A stretch of DNA of 64,000 nt from Sphingobacterium athyrii (GCF_003071065.1 NZ_QCXX01000002.1:620001-684000); one strand, 5' to 3'; shown: positions 26,979 to 36,340, numbered from the stretch's first letter. Notes: generated by a model from the letters alone, not told the origin. A program made the numbers and translations.

Positions 26979-27569
26979 TAATGGCATCATTGGCTCTATT
27001 TCTATTCAATGACAATAGATCCTGCAAACTAAAACAAGCTGAAGTATAGAACATATTTCCACCTAATGTAGAATTTTAGATCAAAAAAATGAAAGAATTT
27101 ATCACAATCATTGCATTATTTAAATCGAAACAAACTACGAATAATTTGGCCAATGACTACAATACAGAAGCCAATTTAGATGGATAACCAAGCTTGCAAT
27201 TGCCAGAAGATTCGAAGATTTTATCGATGATGTTACTACAACATGGGGGTAGACCTTAATATGATAGATATAAGTGATAGCCGTACAGTATTGGATTATG
27301 TAAGAAGTGAACAAGAAAAATATAAAAACACTCCAATTGAAACAATGTTAAAAAGATACTACAAAAAACTTTGTGACGAAGGAGCCAACCTAAAAATGAA
27401 CTTTGATAAAAATAACCAATCCTGTGCTGGTGCATCCCACCAGTAATCGGCCCTAAAGTATATGATAATGAAAACAAATTTTATACAAACTACGATTAAC
27501 TCACGGCTTAGTCAGTTAACTTCAAGTAAGTATGTATTCTTGTATTGGTAATAGAAACTTATAACAATT
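26979..27569. other. Low-coding spacer with short open frames
   Basis: A 32-codon frame at 27090 (MKEFITIIALFKSKQ...) ends in a stop near 27185, and a 67-codon frame runs 27243-27446 (MGVDLNMIDISDSRTVLDY...). Their Lys/Asn-rich composition looks coding-derived, perhaps pieces of one decayed gene. I cannot assign either to a family. Confidence 0.4.
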
Positions 27570-28532
27570 ATGAAAAAAAGTTTAATACTGCTATTTTTCC
27601 TAGGATGGGTAGGAATAGCGCAAGGACAGGTTACAAAAGACACCTTATATAGCCGATTAAAATTAGATAATAAAAGCATATCTGATGACATTTATAATCC
27701 TATAAATTTTGTAACGATCACGGAGCGAATGCCAAAAGCAAACGGATATAATACCACTTATAAATTTATACTTGGAGCAGGGATGGATTATATTAAAAAA
27801 GGGTCTCAGATACATCTCGACTTTAAAAAGGAATATATTGACGCATTAGGGACAGATTGTGACCTACAGGTTTTAGCATATATTCAACGAAAAGATAAAA
27901 CGATAAAACCGTTGAGCGTATTTGGTTTTACAGAAGTAGTTGAAGAAACCAATAATGAAGGGCTCATGAAAAATGCAAGTGATTCACCTTTATTACAAAC
28001 TACAGGAGTTCAATACGGTTATCAAATAAAAACGGATAAAGCATCGGGCGAATCTTATTCTGGTGAAATCAATTTAGCTTGGGAAGAAATTGCAGAAGAG
28101 GATAAAATCATCCTTCATGTAAACAACAAAGCTAAAAATAAGACAGGTTTTACAATGACCTTTATATATGATGATTTTGGGTGGAAACAAAATCCAACGG
28201 GAGGTTTTAGTTTCGTTAAAATTGCAAAATCAGAGTTTACAGAATTTTCTCCGGCAGCAAGTATAGGCTATACATTTCGATATAAACCTCGTCGTTCCAG
28301 TAGTTTCTTGAGCCATTTTTTTTCTCCTAGTTTTGGACCGATGCTTCACGTTTTCCAAAATGGAGATAATACGACAATAGGTGCCGGTGTATCAGCCTCT
28401 ACATTTTACAACATGATAAGTGTCGGTTTTGGAAGTACTATAAATGGAGTGAACCACGGGAAGCCGTATTTTTCCATCGGTTTGAATTTTATAGAAAGCT
28501 ACAATACATTGACGGGGCTCTTGAATAAATAA
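27570..28532 (+). CDS. Exported hypothetical protein (possible beta-barrel-like)
   Basis: 320 residues. Signal peptide MKKSLILLFFLGWVGIAQGQ. The mature protein is rich in alternating polar/aromatic segments; a C-terminal region (about 225-310; SIGYTFRYKPRR, GAGVSASTFYNMISVGFGST) looks like outer-membrane strands ending in NFIESYNTLTGLLNK. Family not recognised. Confidence 0.6.
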   Translation: MKKSLILLFFLGWVGIAQGQVTKDTLYSRLKLDNKSISDDIYNPINFVTITERMPKANGYNTTYKFILGAGMDYIKKGSQIHLDFKKEYIDALGTDCDLQVLAYIQRKDKTIKPLSVFGFTEVVEETNNEGLMKNASDSPLLQTTGVQYGYQIKTDKASGESYSGEINLAWEEIAEEDKIILHVNNKAKNKTGFTMTFIYDDFGWKQNPTGGFSFVKIAKSEFTEFSPAASIGYTFRYKPRRSSSFLSHFFSPSFGPMLHVFQNGDNTTIGAGVSASTFYNMISVGFGSTINGVNHGKPYFSIGLNFIESYNTLTGLLNK

Positions 28533-28618
28533 CAATATGAGAAATATTAATCATGAGGTTTCACACGTTGAATTAAATAGCTGAAGGTAGTAATTTGGAA
28601 TTATCGTTACCATTTTTC

Positions 28619-29215
28619 ATGCGTTACACCATCCTACTATATCTACTGTTATCTTTCCTGAGTCTATCCGCTCAGGAAAAGGTAACACTTTACAAAGGAA
28701 AAAAAAAACGGATCAGCCCCGTCGTTGAAACGCGGGACAGTAAGGGCTTTGATCCTTTCAAGATAGCTGAACGAGTAGAACTATTATTCTACACCAGTAA
28801 TCGCTTATTGTGGCACCATAACACTGGAAAAAATCCCAATGCACTGATGGCAGATGGACTTATAAATATCCCGCAAGACAGCATCGCTGCGCGAGTGCAG
28901 TTGGATTCTGTGCAATGTTCCGATTGGCAGTATACCTTGTATCAAAGTCAGCTCTGTGAAGAAATGGTAGTTGCTGGATGTTATGAACCACGGCATCTGC
29001 TTGTTTTTTACGATGATAGTAATAAGGTAATTGGCTTTATCGAAATTTGTGTCAGTTGCTCCGGTGCCTGGATCAGCGAAGGACTCCGGACTTTTGTTGT
29101 CTGCCCCGAACGAATGGCTGTTCTTGGGAGCATGGTGAATCAGATCGCAGAAATGAACAGCATCAGCGCTAGAGTTACAACAAAAAGCGATAAACAAAAA
29201 CGAAAGTTCAGGTAA
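28619..29215 (+). CDS. Exported hypothetical protein with cysteine pairs
   Basis: I choose ATG 28619 (198 residues), which gives a clean signal peptide MRYTILLYLLLSFLSLSAQE; the upstream in-frame start would place extra residues before it. Cysteines occur in QCSDWQYTLYQSQLCEEMV, AGCYEP and ICVSCSG. Function unknown. The second LuxR regulator follows about 40 nt later. Confidence 0.6.
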   Translation: MRYTILLYLLLSFLSLSAQEKVTLYKGKKKRISPVVETRDSKGFDPFKIAERVELLFYTSNRLLWHHNTGKNPNALMADGLINIPQDSIAARVQLDSVQCSDWQYTLYQSQLCEEMVVAGCYEPRHLLVFYDDSNKVIGFIEICVSCSGAWISEGLRTFVVCPERMAVLGSMVNQIAEMNSISARVTTKSDKQKRKFR

Positions 29216-29256
29216 ACAAACCTTTATTTCTATAGGAAAATATAAGCATTAGGATC

Positions 29257-30027
29257 ATGGAAAATAATGAAAACCAACTGGTGACTTCATGGGACAATTA
29301 CCCTGAGATATTTTCTCCCGAAAAAGGAGTGGAACAGCAGCTCAGTTTAGTAGATCTATTAGCAGATCTTCTATTTACAGGCAATTATTATTACTATACC
29401 ATTGATATACTTGGTCAGGCGATTTCAAACCAGCATCCGAATATTCTCAAAACACATGGTCTAGCTGATATACCTAAAACATTAAATGAAATAGTCGAAT
29501 TGGTTCATTCAGATGATATGGGGTTTGTGATTCGGGCAGAGGAAGCGGCACATCGATATATTCTTAGTGTTGGCATTCAGCATATACAATCGTTGAAATG
29601 CTGCTATTGTTTTCGTATGCGTGTCGCAAACGGCACGTACCGACTTTTTCATCACCAGTCTATATCTATTGTAGTGGACAGTAAATTTCGAATGGTCAAA
29701 AGCCTCAATATTCATACGGATATAGAACATATTACCAGCGTCAATAATAATATTGTAACTGTTATGGGCATCCGGGGAAATAATGAATTCTATCAAATAT
29801 TAATAAACGACAGTAAAATGCATTCCTTCCCAGCTCTGAAACTCACTATAAGAGAGTGCGAAATTCTACGATACATTGCCAAAGGATTTTCGAGTGAAAA
29901 AATTGCCGAAGCTCTGGGTATCACAACTAATACCTGTAGAACACACCGTAAAAATTTATTCCGAAAAATAGGCTGTCATAGCGTTGCAAGTTTGATTAAA
30001 AAGTCCACAGATTTAGGGCTGTTATAA
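29257..30027 (+). CDS. PAS-like/LuxR-type transcription regulator 2
   Basis: 256 residues, paralogous over its length to 22924-23733: VHSDDMGFVIRAEEAAHRY, CFRMRVANGTYRLFHHQS, then HTH LTIRECEILRYIAKGFSSEK and TNTCRTHRKNLFRKIG. The conserved HHQ and SLNIHTD elements are in both sensor domains. Palindrome copy 3 lies just downstream, before the next exported protein gene. Confidence 0.85.
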   Translation: MENNENQLVTSWDNYPEIFSPEKGVEQQLSLVDLLADLLFTGNYYYYTIDILGQAISNQHPNILKTHGLADIPKTLNEIVELVHSDDMGFVIRAEEAAHRYILSVGIQHIQSLKCCYCFRMRVANGTYRLFHHQSISIVVDSKFRMVKSLNIHTDIEHITSVNNNIVTVMGIRGNNEFYQILINDSKMHSFPALKLTIRECEILRYIAKGFSSEKIAEALGITTNTCRTHRKNLFRKIGCHSVASLIKKSTDLGLL

Positions 30028-30065
30028 AAGTTGTTTACTTGATCGGGAAAGGTAAATATTTTAAA

Positions 30066-30085
30066 AATACCCCATTTGTGGTATT
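30066..30085 (+). promoter_or_regulatory. Shared palindrome, copy 3
   Basis: AATACCCCATTTGTGGTATT, one mismatch from copy 2, ending 22 nt before TAAGTTCG (30107-30114), a -7 box variant. Controls the gene at 30142 by position. Confidence 0.72.
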
Positions 30086-30106
30086 TACTTTTATCTATCA
30101 AATAGG

Positions 30107-30114
30107 TAAGTTCG
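30107..30114 (+). promoter_or_regulatory. -7 box behind palindrome copy 3
   Basis: TAAGTTCG fits TAnnTTyG and lies about 28 nt upstream of the start codon at 30142. Confidence 0.55.
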
Positions 30115-30141
30115 CTTTACTATTTAACTGAAAAATTAGCT

Positions 30142-30636
30142 ATGAAAACAATTGCAAAGATGATATTTATGTTTATGTTTATCGGTTTGGTAAACAAAAT
30201 GCAGGCTCAGACAAAAGAAGAAACGGTAAAGTGGTTCACGGAAAAGATGATGAAAGAATGTTTTCTGGAAGACGATAAACGGAATAACAAAGTTAGAATA
30301 ACGTCTGTGAAACTCGATGATAATTTTTTGACAATTGATGTAGAAATTAAAAAGGATAAAGACGACAATTTTGGGAAGGCCATACATGTTTTACATCAAG
30401 TTAAAGTAGATTTAATCCATTTAGATTTAGGTTTTATTACACAATTCGGAGGATTATCTACGAAAGGAAAGTATGTAGAATTATCTGAAGGACCGGTGAG
30501 TAAAACTCTTTTAACGTCTTATTATTTTTTTCGAATAAATCCTTCCTGTGAGCCAGATATAGCCAATCGGTTTAGAAGAGCAATTGAACATTATCTATCA
30601 CTGCTACCCGCAAGAAAAGGGAACGAAATATTTTAA
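30142..30636 (+). CDS. Exported hypothetical protein
   Basis: 164 residues; signal peptide to about residue 22 (NKMQAQ). The mature part is charged and includes EETVKWFTEKMMKECFLEDD and a C-terminal RRAIEHYLSLLPARKG. Family not recognised. It shares the palindromic promoter element with two other operons encoding small exported proteins. Confidence 0.65.
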   Translation: MKTIAKMIFMFMFIGLVNKMQAQTKEETVKWFTEKMMKECFLEDDKRNNKVRITSVKLDDNFLTIDVEIKKDKDDNFGKAIHVLHQVKVDLIHLDLGFITQFGGLSTKGKYVELSEGPVSKTLLTSYYFFRINPSCEPDIANRFRRAIEHYLSLLPARKGNEIF

Positions 30637-30737
30637 TTCAAGTCAATATAAATGAAACTCATATCTCCAGCGTATCGCCGACATAATCCTTGAATTTCAA
30701 AGATTCCTTTGCTATACACATTTAAATCAAATATATA

Positions 30738-30890
30738 TGGCAAATAAATTTTTAATTAAGGACAACATGCAGGACATGTAGACGCTGTATTCTAGCGAAA
30801 TCGCCGCATTGAAACGTGGAGTATATGCAGGTGTCCAATTGTTGGATTATAACGAAAAATGCGTACACCAGCTCCAATAAACTACTTTGT
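30738..30890 (+). pseudogene. Fragment of a phage/surface-type protein N-terminus
   Basis: MANKFLIKDNMQDM, an in-frame TAG, then TLYSSEIAALKRGVYAGVQL and further stops. The pattern recalls the N-terminal segment of Bacteroidota structural or tail-like proteins, from memory and with low certainty. It is clearly not translated as one protein. Confidence 0.35.
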
Positions 30891-31102
30891 AAGTGCTATG
30901 CCAAAGAACTGAAAGATCTGGAGCAGAACAAGCTCATCAAGCATACAGTTATGATGAATTGCCTGTATTAGTGGAGTACACCGCGGCAGATTACGTTTAT
31001 ACCCTAGACAAAGTAATTGAGGAATTGCATAATTGGGGGGGCAAATCACAGAAAAAATATATTGGGGAAGTAAGAATTGTCATTAAAAAGCTTCCATTGT
31101 AG
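30890..31102 (+). pseudogene. C-terminal remnant of an HxlR-family regulator
   Basis: Combining frames gives KELKDLEQNKLIKH, then VYDELPVLVEYTAADYVYTL and KVIEELHNWGGKSQK, the second half of an HxlR winged-helix domain (compare intact genes at 32996, 34529 and 38888). The DNA-contacting first half is missing and a frameshift is present near 30945. Confidence 0.65.
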
Positions 31103-31430
31103 GGTAAGTGTTCAAAAACAGGTAATTCTACCAAAATGGTAAGTCTCCAGACCAAAGAGCGATACTACCGGGAGTGGCTCTACCCTTATACCCCATTCGA
31201 TAGTCCGCTCTAATTTGGGTTTTATCGTTATATGAAGATAGCAAATTTCCGGGTTTAGTTAACCAGTGGTATTTTTAGTAATGCAACAACTAAAGGTTAT
31301 CATGGTAGAGGGTGTTTTTCTTTAGACTTCCAATTTGGAATTCCGATCGTCTGCAAATCTTAAATAACGTGAACATTTAAGGCAAATTAAATGGTTAATA
31401 ATACCGTCTGCTTGCAATCTATAAAATCAA
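31103..31430. other. Spacer without recognised genes
   Basis: No coding frame of note on either strand. It precedes the second R1 repeat. Confidence 0.5.
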
Positions 31431-31551
31431 TGTTTTGATCAACATTTTCGATAAAATGAACAATAGCTGTTTCAGATAACCTGCTTATCTTTATAGATAG
31501 AAAACCACGCGTTGGTTTCAAGGCTAATAGCATCGACCAAGTAGCCAAATT

Positions 31552-31590
31552 GCTTCCCTCTGCCGGTTAGAGGGAAGCTCTTTTTGTTTT
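31552..31590. terminator. Hairpin terminator of the R1 block, copy 2
   Basis: CTTCCCTC...GAGGGAAG stem followed by CTCTTTTTGTTTT; the TAG stop of the plus-strand remnant frame lies in the loop. Confidence 0.65.
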
Positions 31591-31619
31591 AGGACTTTTA
31601 TGTACGCAGATAGCTGCTA

Positions 31620-32015
31620 TTATTTGATTGATGTAGTGTAAGCGATATACTCGTTTACAATAGGTACGTCAGCTTCTGCCCAGTCATAATCAAGCAATTG
31701 ATCTATCGCTACCCATATTGCCTGGGCATGCTCCAGCGCTTTTACTTCTCCAGCTTGTAGGCTGCATACAAAAGGGTAAAGCTGCAGCGAAAAGTCAGCA
31801 TAGTGTTGCTCGACCATCGTGAGCGCCTTGTGTATGGTGATATCAATATTGAGTTCCTCCTTAATCTCTCTGCGTAGGCAGTCTTCTTTGGATTCTCCGC
31901 TTTCGATCTTTCCTCCCGGAAATTCCCATTTCAATGGCAGTTTCATCGAGGCAGACCGTTGGCAGATCAATATTTTATTGGCGTGTTCTATTATCGCGCA
32001 GGTTACTTGTAGCAT
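31620..32015 (-). CDS. mutT: Nudix (deoxy)nucleoside triphosphate pyrophosphohydrolase (MutT-like)
   Basis: 131 residues with a complete Nudix box: GGKIESGESKEDCLRREIKEEL (residues about 34-56; GX5EX7REUXEEXGU pattern, final positions EELN). Start MLQVTCAIIEHANKILICQR is typical of MutT-type enzymes, which hydrolyse oxidised or non-canonical nucleotides such as 8-oxo-dGTP. It is the only intact member of three copies of this block; the copies at 46-440 and 42455-42756 are broken. Confidence 0.9.
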   Translation of the reverse strand: MLQVTCAIIEHANKILICQRSASMKLPLKWEFPGGKIESGESKEDCLRREIKEELNIDITIHKALTMVEQHYADFSLQLYPFVCSLQAGEVKALEHAQAIWVAIDQLLDYDWAEADVPIVNEYIAYTTSIK

Positions 32016-32242
32016 ACGGGTCTAAAGGTAATGATTATCCAACAATAGAATCGCTTATAATAGATTAAATACAGGGTTTCCGAAGAATATGGTCTGCTGA
32101 ATTAACTAAGGGTTTTCAGACCGTAGCTATCAGAATCATATAGGTCAAGATCCTTTATCGAAAGAATTTTCCATGTTTCTTCTGTTAATTACATCTACAT
32201 AATTAGCCGTTTTTATTTAAGTTTGAATAGAACCAAATTGTG

Positions 32243-32449
32243 ATGACTGAATTCAAAGAACATATCGAAATTATTAGAGAAACTTACGGCACGCGATTCG
32301 AAGCCTGGCGTGTACTCATTGATCCCAAGGAAAAGCTGTATCCCGTTCATTGGAAATGGGATGAGGGGAAGTTTGCTGATAGAGACTTGGCTGTGCAAAA
32401 TATGAAACGCCGTTATCCAGCTTTAGAAATCAGGTTCTGCCGATCCTGA
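32243..32449 (+). CDS. Small hypothetical protein
   Basis: 68 residues from ATG 32243. Composition is coding-like (EHIEIIRETYGTRFEAWRVL, HWKWDEGKFADRDLAVQNMK). No signal or membrane segment. Unknown family; probably a small cytoplasmic protein. Its downstream neighbour is a truncated HNH gene. Confidence 0.5.
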   Translation: MTEFKEHIEIIRETYGTRFEAWRVLIDPKEKLYPVHWKWDEGKFADRDLAVQNMKRRYPALEIRFCRS

Positions 32450-32490
32450 CCGCTTGATTTTATAGAAATGATCTTCTATTTTGTCTCCAT

Positions 32491-32649
32491 ATGAACGAGG
32501 ATCTGCAAACTTATCTCCATGCTTTTACCCATTTAAATAGGGGGAGTACCAGATATGGGCTGGCACCGCATAAGCCAATCTTGCTTTTGACTTTAATAGA
32601 GCTGATTGACAAAGGTATAGTGATCGACAATCGCTTCGAAGTCAATTAA
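32491..32649 (+). pseudogene. Truncated HNH restriction-type endonuclease N-terminus
   Basis: 52 codons: MNEDLQTYLHAFTHLNRGST, then APHKPILLLTLIELIDKG. This is the N-terminal segment of Bacteroidota HNH endonucleases, whose conserved HAPHKPxLLLxxI motif is plain. The nuclease domain is absent: the frame stops at the tRNA-like fragment at 32651, so the gene was cut by an integration or deletion. Confidence 0.65.
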
Positions 32650-32652
32650 GCA

Positions 32653-32675
32653 GTGAGTAGGGAGGGATTCGAACC
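32653..32675 (-). other. tRNA 3'-end fragment, putative attachment site
   Basis: On the minus strand GGTTCGAATCCCTCCCTACT contains a T-loop (TTCGAAT), a T-stem 3' arm (CCCTC) and an acceptor-like tail. The 5' part does not pair as a T-stem and no tRNA body follows, so it is a fragment, as left at one end of an element integrated into a tRNA gene. Confidence 0.5.
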
Positions 32676-32858
32676 AACTCTTTCTAAACACTTTAAAACC
32701 TCATTTTGATGTGTATTTTTAATTACTGCCATGATTTTGCCACTAAAAATTAATGGCAAAAATCGACGCTATAACCATTCTACAACGACCTTAAAGAACA
32801 TCTATAACTCTTTAAGGTCAAAGATACGAATTTATCTATTATTGGTCGAAGCATTATT

Positions 32859-32892
32859 CTACACATATCCGAACCATATAATTTAAAACCTT
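32859..32892. repeat. Imperfect repeat flanking the HxlR/oxidoreductase segment, left
   Basis: CTACACATATCCGAACCATA followed by ATTTAAAACCTT resembles CTACACATATTCGAACTATC followed by ATTTTAAAAACTG at 36341-36373. Both also lie close to a GCCATGA motif. Confidence 0.4.
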
Positions 32893-32995
32893 GATTTAAA
32901 TTAAATTCGCATTTCTGCCATGACAGTGGTGAGAATTGGGGATATCAAAGCCACTTAGGTACTAACTCAGATCTTTACTAATATCCCGCAGCTTA

Positions 32996-33358
32996 TTAAA
33001 GTTCACTAGTCAACTGTTCAATATTCGGGGAATCTTGTTGTTGGAGATGTATATATCCCCATTTACGCATTTCCCGAACGATGGGATAAATACTTTCCCC
33101 GTATTCTGTCAAATAATATTCCACCCTCAAAGGAACTTCATTAAAAACTTTGCGGGTAATAATGCCATCACTTTCCAGTTCCTTCAGTTGTTTGGCGATT
33201 GTGCGTTCACTGATCGTAGGAAGTGTTTTTTTCATCTCAGTGAAACGGTTCCTTTTTTTCTTAATCAGGACAATAATGGTCGTTTTACATTTTCCTTTGA
33301 TGACCTGCAGGAAAACATCCGACGGGCAGACCGTTTCAGTTTTTTCTATCTCTGGCAT
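32996..33358 (-). CDS. HxlR-family transcription regulator
   Basis: 120 residues, winged-helix HxlR fold: FTEMKKTLPTISERTIAKQL, KELESDGIITRKVFNEVPLR, VEYYLTEYGESIYPIVREM. The N-terminal Cys in TVCPSDVFLQ fits redox- or aldehyde-sensing members. Divergent from the quinone oxidoreductase gene at 33469, which it probably represses. Confidence 0.88.
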   Translation of the reverse strand: MPEIEKTETVCPSDVFLQVIKGKCKTTIIVLIKKKRNRFTEMKKTLPTISERTIAKQLKELESDGIITRKVFNEVPLRVEYYLTEYGESIYPIVREMRKWGYIHLQQQDSPNIEQLTSEL

Positions 33359-33468
33359 AACTTTATCGTCTGGTAATCAATAAACTAAACTTTTATGCAG
33401 TATATGTATTTTTTGTAAGTTATTGTTTGTTAATAATTTAATTATCAAATTTACTAAAAATAATTCTT

Positions 33469-34461
33469 ATGAGCAGAACATTCAGAGCCTTGATGGTGAG
33501 AGAAAGTGAAGGTGTTTACAATACCGCTGTTGAAGAGGTAACATTCGGCGAACTCAACGAAAATGATGTATTGATAGAAGTGGAATATTCATCCGTGAAT
33601 TATAAAGATGCTTTGTCTGCTTCCGGAAACAAGGGGGTAACGAGAAAATTTCCTCATATACCGGGAATAGATGCAGCCGGAAAAGTGGTTTCTTCAAAGT
33701 CAGGCTTATTCATAGAGGGAGAGTCTGTTATTGTCACGGGATATGACCTTGGGATGAATACCTGGGGTGGCTTCGGACAATATATTAGTGTTCCTGCCGG
33801 GTGGGTCATCAGATTGCCTCAGGGATTAACGTCGTTTGAAGCAATGTGTTACGGTACTGCGGGTTTAACTGCTGGTATTTCCGTATTTAACCTGATTAAA
33901 TCAGGACTAACTCCGGATAAGGGGAAAATCGTAGTGAGCGGTGCTACGGGAGGCGTAGGTAGTATCTCTACCGCTATCCTTTCAAAAATCGGATATGATG
34001 TAGTCGCAATCTCCGGAAAAAATAACAATGATTATATAAAGAATACACTTGGAGCATCAGAGGTGATTTCCAGGGAAGAGTTTACCTCAAAATATGATGT
34101 ACGGGCAATGTCAGCCACCGATTTCGCCGGAGGTATCGATTGCGTTGGCGGAAACATACTGTCGGGAATGATCAAGTCTCTCAAATACGGAGGTGCAGTA
34201 ACTTGCTGCGGCAATGTGGCATCCGGGGACCTGGCTACGAGCATTTATCCCTTTATTTTGAGAGGGGTCAGATTGATTGGTATCGATTCCGTGGAGCAGC
34301 CATTATCGTTTAAAGAGGAAATATGGAGCTTTCTTGCCGATGATTTCAAACCGGATTTTTTATCAGAAATGGTACAGGTCATTTCAATTGACAATCTGCC
34401 GGAGGCACTGAAGATAATCCTTAAAGGAAGTGCTGAAAAGCGTTTTGTCGTAAAACATTAA
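33469..34461 (+). CDS. YhdH/YhfP-type quinone/acrylyl-CoA reductase
   Basis: 330 residues, medium-chain dehydrogenase without structural zinc. SVNYKDALSASGN, PGIDAAGKV and the nucleotide-binding VSGATGGVGSISTAIL match the YhdH/YhfP (AcuI) subgroup, which reduces activated double bonds with NADPH. An HxlR gene is divergent upstream and another convergent downstream, suggesting electrophile-responsive control. Confidence 0.88.
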   Translation: MSRTFRALMVRESEGVYNTAVEEVTFGELNENDVLIEVEYSSVNYKDALSASGNKGVTRKFPHIPGIDAAGKVVSSKSGLFIEGESVIVTGYDLGMNTWGGFGQYISVPAGWVIRLPQGLTSFEAMCYGTAGLTAGISVFNLIKSGLTPDKGKIVVSGATGGVGSISTAILSKIGYDVVAISGKNNNDYIKNTLGASEVISREEFTSKYDVRAMSATDFAGGIDCVGGNILSGMIKSLKYGGAVTCCGNVASGDLATSIYPFILRGVRLIGIDSVEQPLSFKEEIWSFLADDFKPDFLSEMVQVISIDNLPEALKIILKGSAEKRFVVKH

Positions 34462-34528
34462 CTGATAAAATCCTCATAGGCTAATACATTAAAGTTTACT
34501 TTGTTTCAGAAATTTCGATTCGCTTAGC

Positions 34529-34933
34529 CTACTTCGTGTAGTTTTCTCTTGCCAGGTTGAGCTCATTGCTATTACGGGCAATCCATAACCAAAGCGGAGT
34601 AACCTGTACCAATAAACCATGGCCTAAAGTTGTTAATTCGTATTCGACCTTTGGCGGAACTTCGGGATGGACGGTCCTTAAAATGAGACCGTCTCTCTCC
34701 AGTTCGCGCAGGCATTTGGTCAACATCCGTTGACTGATACCCTTAATGTGGTTCTCCAGGTTTGTAAAACGCATTTTACCATCTATTCCCAACGCGTGAA
34801 TGACAAAGAGTGACCATTTGTTGCCGACATGATTTAGTATATCATGTTTGAGCTGATCCTGTTCTTTGTTCAGTATCTTGCAAATGTCGTCCCAGGCGTT
34901 TACGATTTCTTCGTCCGTCATCAGTCTTTCCAT
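34529..34933 (-). CDS. HxlR-family transcription regulator
   Basis: 134 residues (a later Met, MTDEEIV, at codon 4 is also possible). HxlR core: FTNLENHIKGISQRMLTKCL, RELERDGLILRTVHPEVPPK, VEYELTTLGHGLLVQVTPL. Divergent from the NmrA-family reductase at 35192, the probable target. Confidence 0.88.
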   Translation of the reverse strand: MERLMTDEEIVNAWDDICKILNKEQDQLKHDILNHVGNKWSLFVIHALGIDGKMRFTNLENHIKGISQRMLTKCLRELERDGLILRTVHPEVPPKVEYELTTLGHGLLVQVTPLWLWIARNSNELNLARENYTK

Positions 34934-35191
34934 AAAGTATATTTAATGCTAATAAAGATAGATTTTTCTAATGAAAAAACTTTTGCCAAAAGGAACTTTA
35001 TAATAAAGATGCATTTAGAAAATAAAATTTGACCTTCATTTAAAATTAATGTGACTAAAACTCAAAAAACTAACATCGATGTAAGTAGCTCACAATGAGG
35101 TGTCTTATTGTTTTTGGGATTTGAAGGTGGTAATTTTGCATATGAAAAAGAATTCATTAGGATAATGGATTCATATTTTAATTATTTTAAT

Positions 35192-36127
35192 ATGGAAAAT
35201 ACATCAGTTTTAATTTTGGGTGCAGGTGAGTTAGGTATGCCTGTTATCCGAAATATATCAAAAAAGGCTAAAAACTATAATAACGTCACAGTAACCGTAC
35301 TGCTGAGAGAAGCAACGATCAACTCTGAAGATCCGGATAAGAAAAAGAATGTTACAGAGATCCGGGAATTGGGTGTGGAATTGCTCGCAGGGGATCTGTC
35401 CGCTCCCTCTTCTGATCTTATTGATATTTTCAGAAATTACGACGCTATTGTTTCGTGTACAGGTTATGGAACAGGCGCTGGAGGTTTTCAGCTGAAGTTG
35501 GCCAATGCAGTTATTGATGCCGGTGTCAAAAGATATTTTCCCTGGCAGTTCGGAGTGGACTTTGAAGTGATAGGGCGGGGAAGTGCGCAGGATCTTTTTG
35601 ATGAGCAGCTTGATGTGAGAGAGCTTTTGAGATCACAAAGTGCCACAAAATGGGTTATTATTTCCACAGGTATGTTTACCAGTTATCTTTTTGAACCGTT
35701 CTTCGGCATTTTAGATCTGGAAAATAGATCGATCAATGCTATAGGTGGATGGGATACGGCAGTTACATTGACCACACCGGATGATATTGGCCGGCTTACC
35801 GCTGAGATTTTTTTTACAGAACCGCAGATCGAAAATGAGATCGTCTATATCGCCGGTGATACGATCACTTACGAAGATCTGGCTGATATTGCAGAATCAT
35901 TATCAGGCCGGAAGTATGAGCGTACGCTTTCTGATATGGAAGAGATTACAGATGATCTTAAAAACGATCCTACCAATTTTGTTAAAAAGTACCGTTCTAT
36001 ATTCGGAGCAGGAAAAGGTGTTTCCTGGCCGCTGGAGAATACCTTCAATGGCAAGAACGGAATTCCGACAACCTCTGCCAAACAATGGGCGAAAGATAAT
36101 ATTGACTGGCAATCTTACAGTAGATAG
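35192..36127 (+). CDS. NmrA/isoflavone-reductase-like NAD(P)-dependent reductase
   Basis: I choose ATG 35192 (311 residues) because the dinucleotide-binding motif VLILGAGELGMPVIRNI starts right after it; the frame extends upstream to 35108 without family features. An NmrA-type fold with GDLSAPSSDLIDIF, and DAIVSCTGYGTGAGGFQLKL, PWQFGVDFEVIGRG fits aromatic alcohol/isoflavone reductase-like proteins, which in HxlR-linked settings often act on quinones or aldehydes. A strong terminator follows. Confidence 0.82.
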   Translation: MENTSVLILGAGELGMPVIRNISKKAKNYNNVTVTVLLREATINSEDPDKKKNVTEIRELGVELLAGDLSAPSSDLIDIFRNYDAIVSCTGYGTGAGGFQLKLANAVIDAGVKRYFPWQFGVDFEVIGRGSAQDLFDEQLDVRELLRSQSATKWVIISTGMFTSYLFEPFFGILDLENRSINAIGGWDTAVTLTTPDDIGRLTAEIFFTEPQIENEIVYIAGDTITYEDLADIAESLSGRKYERTLSDMEEITDDLKNDPTNFVKKYRSIFGAGKGVSWPLENTFNGKNGIPTTSAKQWAKDNIDWQSYSR

Positions 36128-36169
36128 CAATCAGAGTATAGATGATCAAATAATCATAATTAGAAAAAG

Positions 36170-36216
36170 ATGACCGAAAAGGGATGATACGTACTTTTTT
36201 CGGTCATTTATTTTTA
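36170..36216 (+). terminator. Rho-independent terminator
   Basis: ATGACCGAAAA (36170-36180) pairs with TTTTCGGTCAT (36197-36207), followed by TTATTTTTAT. Confidence 0.8.
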
Positions 36217-36340
36217 TGCTGTATCGTAATAAATGCAAAGTTGCATTATTGATTCACTGGAACTCATAAATGGCTGATTCCAACTTTCACTGAAGTTGTA
36301 TAGATTAAAATCTCCTTAAAAAAATCCCTGGTGCCGAAAT

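Larger units (their letters stand above)
31430..32185. repeat. R1 repeat block, copy 2 (most complete)
   Basis: Contains the 3' end of an unknown plus-strand gene (frame ending KPRVGFKANSIDQVAKLLPS then AG and TAG), the shared hairpin terminator and a convergent Nudix gene. It matches 42265-42920 along most of its length, and 1-430 over the terminator and Nudix part. Confidence 0.85.

Noticed and set aside
32650..32680. A complete tRNA gene
   Set aside because: Only the T-loop and 3' arms are present; no anticodon or D arm can be folded.
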